In this document: positions 59,460 through 64,000 of the stretch, piece by piece
Numbering within the stretch: position 1 is the stretch's first letter
Layout: each line of letters starts with the position of its first letter
Source of the DNA: Maylandia zebra
Taxonomy: Eukaryota; Chordata; Actinopteri; Cichliformes; Cichlidae
Direction of reading: 5' to 3'
Assembly (NCBI RefSeq): GCF_041146795.1
Contig: NC_135177.1
Location: forward strand, 25,486,060 to 25,550,059
DNA length: 64,000 nt
Made by a program: the position numbers and the translations under genes
The notes under the pieces: model-generated
Told to the model about the DNA's origin: nothing
Database searches by the model: none
The model's input: the letters and a program-made list of their open reading frames with translations, nothing else

Positions 59460-60814
59460 CATCCCACCCCCCCGGAAGGAGCCCAGCCGGGCCACAGGCG
59501 CCCGGCCCCGCCAATCAGCCACCAGGAGTGAGCCGGTACATACATGAGCGCCCAGCCCCAGACGACAAGGACTACCAACACACCAACGTCTGAGGGCATC
59601 AGCCACCGGCAGGGAGTGTGGTGAGGGGAGATAGGCCTCCGTACTTTAGAGGGCCTGAGATGTACCCAGAGAGGTTGAGTCTAAGACCCAACCTGACATA
59701 TAGACACAGACGAACAGGCACACGCGGACACAGACGTGCATTCCCACCCCATATGCACTCACCCAACGTGTAGACAGACACAAATAGACACTGCACAGAC
59801 AGTCGCACTCCCCAAACATACTCTATATCCCAGGTCCAGGTACCCCCACCCTCAGAGGGGCAAGCCGCACCTAGACCCAGGAGATGTAACCCTTCTCTCT
59901 GGGGTGGAGGCAAACAGACCACCTCCTTATCTGCAGTAGCAGGGAGGCCCCGCATCCCAGACCCCAGTCTGACGGCCAGCACCTCCTCCCAGCCCCCCAG
60001 CCCTGACGGCTAACAGAACCGGGGTGAGTGAAGACCTCAAACCTCCCTACGCCCGCTCATATATAGTGTTGCTGTGTGCTGTTCTAAAGTGCATTTAAAA
60101 CTCAGGAGAGCATGGTACTAGCTTCCTCTCAGAGAGCAGCACGGCTCTTCCCGAAAACCCTTAGTGTCTAAATGCATTTAAAATTGAGGGTAGGGCACCA
60201 GTGCCAGAGGTGGGTTGGAGTACACCGACCATCCTCAGGATGCTGTAAAACGTGCCCACCCCCAAGGCCCTATATGTATGTGTTATGTGAGAGTGTGAGT
60301 AATGTGGATGTCTAGGTTGCAGAATAAAATTGAGGCACAGGCGGCCAGAAGGGGACAGAGGGGGAGTGCCTCCCCTGCACCCTGGTGACTTACCTGCACC
60401 CCAAGCCCTGCGTGTGTGGGTGGGTGTGGTAGAGCGGGAATAGGGAGGCAGCTGAGGATGGGGAGGGAAGAAAGGGAGGGGCAAGCGGCCCCTCCCTGGG
60501 GCCAGCTCCCCCGCTGACCCCAGTAGGCACCCCCACACTCTGGAACCCACCAGGGCAAGGGGGCCCAGGCCCATCCGGACCGGGGCCCGCAGCAGCAGCA
60601 CCGCCCAGCCCCACAGAGTCCGGGGCAGCCCACCCAACTCCATCCCAGAGAAAACTGCACCCACCCCATCATCCAATCATCTCCCAAACTACACAAGACA
60701 ATAGACACCCAGGTTGAGTTCATTCTCCACCTCTCCTATATCTCTCCCCCCACCTGCAGTACATGAAAGCTAATTTCAATATATGGTGTCATAAGGAAGT
60801 AAATGTGTTATTTT

Positions 60815-61409
60815 GAAAGGTTTGAAACTTCCCGAACTTGTTAATCTTCAACACAGTTTTCTACTAAATGTTCACCCCCTCATTTCCTTTTTGCACAGTT
60901 AACAAGCAATCAAAAATCAAACAAATAAATAAATAAACTGTTTCAGTAAATGTTGTCCTCTATATTTATATGAGTGTTTGGTTCCCCCCCCCCCCCCCAA
61001 AAAAAACAACATTTAACAGTAGTAGTAGGAATAGAATAATAGAATAGGAAAATGTCTCCTATTCCATAAAAGTTGACTATGGTTTAAAATATGAATAAAA
61101 AACTAAATATAATGATGTACAAATCTTCATTTGCACCATTTAAAGTATGATTAAAAAATAAGGTCATTTTGAATTTGATGGCAGCAACACATCTTTAAAA
61201 AGTTTTCGCTGTGTAGCATCCCGTCTTTAACAACAGTTTGTAAACATCTGGGAAGAGAAGAGACCAGATTCTGAACTTTTTGGAGAGGAATGTGTTCTCA
61301 TGTTTTCTGATATATGATTCTGCTCAAGAGACCTGGCTCTTCTTTGCTGTATTTTATACTTCATGACACTCAAAATGTTTTCAGTTGGTGATATATGAAG
61401 CTATGTTAT
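60815..61409. other. End of the direct segmental duplication
   Basis: Matches 11192-11775 closely and is non-coding. Beyond 61409 the duplicate is interrupted by the gypsy element, so the true duplication end may be outside the window. Confidence 0.6.
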
Positions 61410-62315
61410 TGTAGCGAGCGAAAGCCACCGAGTAACCGCTAAGGGCCTCTATACTACTTGTGCAAACTTTCAGGCCCAAAGCTCTCACAGGAACGAGCCC
61501 AGAATAAACAGGACAAGAGGGTCAATATCAGTCCGATATGTTAAAATTTATTATTTTAAAAGAACACAAAGGGTTTGCAAAAGGCCTAAAACATCAAAAT
61601 GGTAAAAGGTCACTAACGACCACAAGATAGTGTTATTGGTGCAACCTGCCAGCAATGCAACTATCACCTGAGGGCTTGCTCTCCCTTGGCGGTCCCAGAT
61701 GCTCGTTGCTTTAAAAGAAACAAATCCACCCCAAATAAATACGAGCCCAACAGAACACTTATCGCATGCACTAAGTGCTAGTTCAGGCAATAATCGGTGG
61801 CACTAAAAATCACTCTTAATAAAAACTTATTCACTGCAAATCCACACAGAGCACCTCTAAAGATCCTAATTCCCCTAAGGTAAGAGCCCCACTCAGGGAT
61901 TGCACAATGCCCGACTAATATTGCACCAGCCCAGTAGAAATAAAAACAAACCCGGCATAAAAAAAACAGTTTTAAAAGGTGACCCTACCAAAACCAAAAA
62001 CACAACAACAAGGAGAAGGAGGAAAAAAAACAGTGACAAATTCACATGTGCAGCCTGCCCTCCAGCAGACAACTGTGTTTGCTGCACACCTGGCTTATCT
62101 TGGCTTATCTTGTAAAAATCACTACTCGAACCTCTGCTGTAGAGGTTTACAACAACTGTTTGTGTAGCAGACAATTAAAACTTCTCAGGCTCTTCACCTA
62201 CTCACACAACCATTGTTCACAGCCGCTCGTCAGTGGAAATGAAGAGCACCTGCTGCTACTTCCTCTTTTATACCCTCCATTGGGTCCCCTGGGTCCTAAA
62301 GACTTCCCCATTACA
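61410..62315 (-). mobile_element. 3' LTR of a Ty3/gypsy-type retrotransposon
   Basis: 906 bp, beginning TGTAGCGAGCG and ending CCCATTACA on the plus strand (TG...CA). It is followed at 62316-62340 by a minus-strand purine-rich tract (TTTTAAAACGGGGGCAAT) suited to be the polypurine tract. The other LTR is outside the window, so the length is inferred from one copy. Confidence 0.75.
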
Positions 62316-62354
62316 ATTGCCCCCGTTTTAAAAGGTCACCGTCCCGGTGACCAC

Positions 62355-64000
62355 TTACTGCCAGGGCCTAAATAAATTTTGGGGCAAATCATTATGGACA
62401 AGAGAGCTCTGTGACTCGCTAGTGAGAACAGCAGTAGTCTGATTTACTGACCGTGGGAGATTAAAGGGGTTAGAATGCTTTCCTGCTGTACTTCTTTTAG
62501 GCCGCCCCTGAACTCTTCCCGAGTCCTGCTCTAAAACATTCTCCCTATTATCAATCCCACTTTCCTCTAGCTGTTCTGGAACTATGGATACAGGGTTCAA
62601 GTTGCTCGAGCCTATGCTACTAGTTTCACTAACAAGCTCGGGAACACATACCGAGGGTGGCTGATCTTTGGGTGGGTTTGGAACAAGGGCGAGTACAACT
62701 CCACCAGCCTCACTGTCATCATCTGGTGTATCTGATGTTGACTGCCGGGGTGACTCAACTACCAGCCCTGGGTCAGAGAGAGGATATTCGTCTGGAGCAG
62801 GTGCTACAATACCTGAAGGTATTACTCTCAACTCGGCCCGATTTAAGTTCTTGTCTGGACCTGACTGATCTCTAGGGCGTATTTTGTAAACCCTGCCTTC
62901 TTTGTCCATACTCTGCACAACAACATACACCATAGGATCCCAGGCATCGTGGATCTTATGGCGGCCTAAAGGATGACTTTTCCGATAAACCAGAGTACCT
63001 GGGGAGAGAAGGGAAGTAACTGTGGGCTGAAAATGTTTATTTCTCCTCTCTGCAGCTTGTTGGAGTTGTTCTTTCGCATGCACATAAACTGAACTTAGAC
63101 GTTGTTTATGCTCCTCTACCCACTCCTGCGCAGATCTAGACATTGGTTCCGACTGGGAAGCCCCCAGTAAGAAGTCAACGGGCAACTGGGGCTTCTGACC
63201 AAACATAAGCTCATAAGGTGAAAAACCGGTGGACTGATGTTCTGTGGTATTGTAAGCATACAATACCTGTGGCAAGTATTGCGGCCACTTTCTTTTCTTA
63301 TCAGGAGGGAGCGTACGCAACAGATCATGGAGTGTTCTGTTAAATCTCTCGCATTGTCCATTGCCCTCAGGATGATATGGTGTGGTCCTGCTTTTGTCTA
63401 TGCCGTACAGGTGACACAGACGTTTCAGCAAGTCTCCCTCAAAGCTCTTTCCCTGATCACTATGGATACGCTTAGGGACCCCATAGATATAAAACCATTT
63501 TTCAGTTAATACCCGTGCCACTGTACTTGCCCGTTGATCTACTGTAGGGTATGCTTGAGAGAACTTTGAAAACACGTCAGTGACCACAAGTACATTCTCA
63601 CGCCCATCACTAGACTTGTCCAAAACACTGAAATCAATGGCAATGACTTCCAGGGGTTTAGAAGCCACCAAACCCCCCCTGAATGTGCGAACTTTTGGTT
63701 TTACAGCCTTTGCCAAGACACAACGATCGCACTCCTGACAATATTTCTCAATGTCACGTGCCATAAAGGGCCAAAAACACCTTTCTCTCACCAGGCTGGT
63801 AGTGCGTCCAATGCCTTGATGCCCATGATCATCATGTAAACTTCTCAGGACCTCTGTTTGCAAGCACTGGGGTAGCAACAGTTGAAACAAAACTTGGCCA
63901 TTACCAGGTGTCTGAACTTGACGATACAAGACACCTTCCTTCAACTTAATTCTGGGCCACTGTTGCACCAACTTTTTCACTCCCTTACGTACATTACCCA
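62355..64000 (-). CDS. Ty3/gypsy Pol polyprotein, integrase part (open at window edge)
   Basis: The frame is open to the window end, so this is the C-terminal part of a longer Pol. Order: HHCC zinc-binding domain (HDDHGHQGIGR, then CQECDRC), the integrase core with DDE residues (Asp in VIAIDFSVLD, Asp in HSDQGKSFEG, Glu in GNGQCERFNRT), then the family's GFSPYELMFG segment and a long C-terminal region with PGTLVYRKSHPLGRHK. It ends at 62355, close to the LTR. No defect is seen in the visible part. Protease, RT and RNase H are expected beyond the edge. Confidence 0.9.
   Translation of the reverse strand, partial: GNVRKGVKKLVQQWPRIKLKEGVLYRQVQTPGNGQVLFQLLLPQCLQTEVLRSLHDDHGHQGIGRTTSLVRERCFWPFMARDIEKYCQECDRCVLAKAVKPKVRTFRGGLVASKPLEVIAIDFSVLDKSSDGRENVLVVTDVFSKFSQAYPTVDQRASTVARVLTEKWFYIYGVPKRIHSDQGKSFEGDLLKRLCHLYGIDKSRTTPYHPEGNGQCERFNRTLHDLLRTLPPDKKRKWPQYLPQVLYAYNTTEHQSTGFSPYELMFGQKPQLPVDFLLGASQSEPMSRSAQEWVEEHKQRLSSVYVHAKEQLQQAAERRNKHFQPTVTSLLSPGTLVYRKSHPLGRHKIHDAWDPMVYVVVQSMDKEGRVYKIRPRDQSGPDKNLNRAELRVIPSGIVAPAPDEYPLSDPGLVVESPRQSTSDTPDDDSEAGGVVLALVPNPPKDQPPSVCVPELVSETSSIGSSNLNPVSIVPEQLEESGIDNRENVLEQDSGRVQGRPKRSTAGKHSNPFNLPRSVNQTTAVLTSESQSSLVHNDLPQNLFRPWQ

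Larger units (their letters stand above)
55065..60756 (-). mobile_element. Poly(A)-tailed retroelement (LINE 3' region), split by a hAT
   Basis: The T-rich start at 55065-55085 is a poly(A) tail on the minus strand. The body is about 2.2 kb of GC-rich, repeat-like, non-coding sequence (55086-55998 and 59468-60756) with a G-run at 55350-55370. It is flanked by an exact 58-bp duplication (55007-55064 and 60757-60814), and the homologous site near 11131-11191 is empty. No RT is present, so it is read as the 3' untranslated part of a 5'-truncated LINE, family unknown. Frames in 60161-60723 are GC-skew artefacts. Confidence 0.7.

Noticed and set aside
60161..60723. Overlapping frames of 171, 146 and 74 aa on the minus strand
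   Set aside because: GC-rich repeat DNA of the retroelement; several frames open at once, no recognisable domain.
61551..62375. Several frames of 60-110 aa inside the gypsy LTR
   Set aside because: LTR sequence with no coding evidence; frames on both strands overlap.
1..64000. tRNA or rRNA genes
   Set aside because: No cloverleaf with A and B boxes or rRNA-like stretch was recognised by eye; a covariance-model scan was not possible.

Overview
The window looks like a teleost fish chromosome, probably a percomorph. Introns are AT-rich, teleost transposons are dense (L2/Maui-like and Rex1-like LINEs, Tc1 and hAT DNA elements, Ty3/gypsy), and genes are split into short phase-1 exons with clear GT-AG borders. 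Species is not resolved.

The host genes form a cluster of CEACAM-like (carcinoembryonic-antigen-related) immunoglobulin-superfamily receptors. Gene A (3262-8911, minus) is complete: leader, a cysteine-free N-terminal V-type domain, four further Ig domains, a transmembrane exon and a short tail with a Tyr-Glu-Asn motif. Gene B (14916-22138, minus) keeps four intact Ig exons plus TM and tail; a fifth Ig exon is broken by LINE sequence. Gene D (31530-33497, plus) is a head-to-head copy of the 5' half of B without TM or tail. Gene C (47019-52882, minus) is a duplicate of A reduced to three intact Ig exons. Related pseudogene exons lie at 1-503 and 43430-44794.

Two duplications built the locus. 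About 12 kb (1 to ~11775) was copied directly to ~44308-61409, where later insertions enlarged it. Separately, ~18.32-21.20 kb and ~30.71-33.49 kb are near-identical inverted arms around ~9.5 kb of nested transposons. Each gene has several candidate first exons, encoding leaders of a METF class or a MALLLQ class. The METF class carries a shared upstream block whose ETS-like core sits about 80 bp from the ATG in all five copies.

Transposons by region: 597-2141 LINE; 4237-4593 MITE; 7031-7130 hAT MITE; 9693-10083 solo LTR; 12.3-14.1 and 16.1-17.3 kb LINE fragments; 20.9-30.8 kb a nest (hAT 23238-25643, foldback 25874-27532, Tc1 28141-29744); 35.75-38.4 kb LINE interrupted by a Tc1 element with an uninterrupted transposase; 41.5-42.6 kb LINE ends; 50040-50704 solo LTR; 55065-60756 poly(A) retroelement split by a nearly intact BED-type hAT; 61410 to the edge, a gypsy element. 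About 38.4-41.5 kb holds nothing recognisable.

All coordinates were read by eye. Splice sites were chosen from GT-AG and phase consistency; no alignment or search was run.
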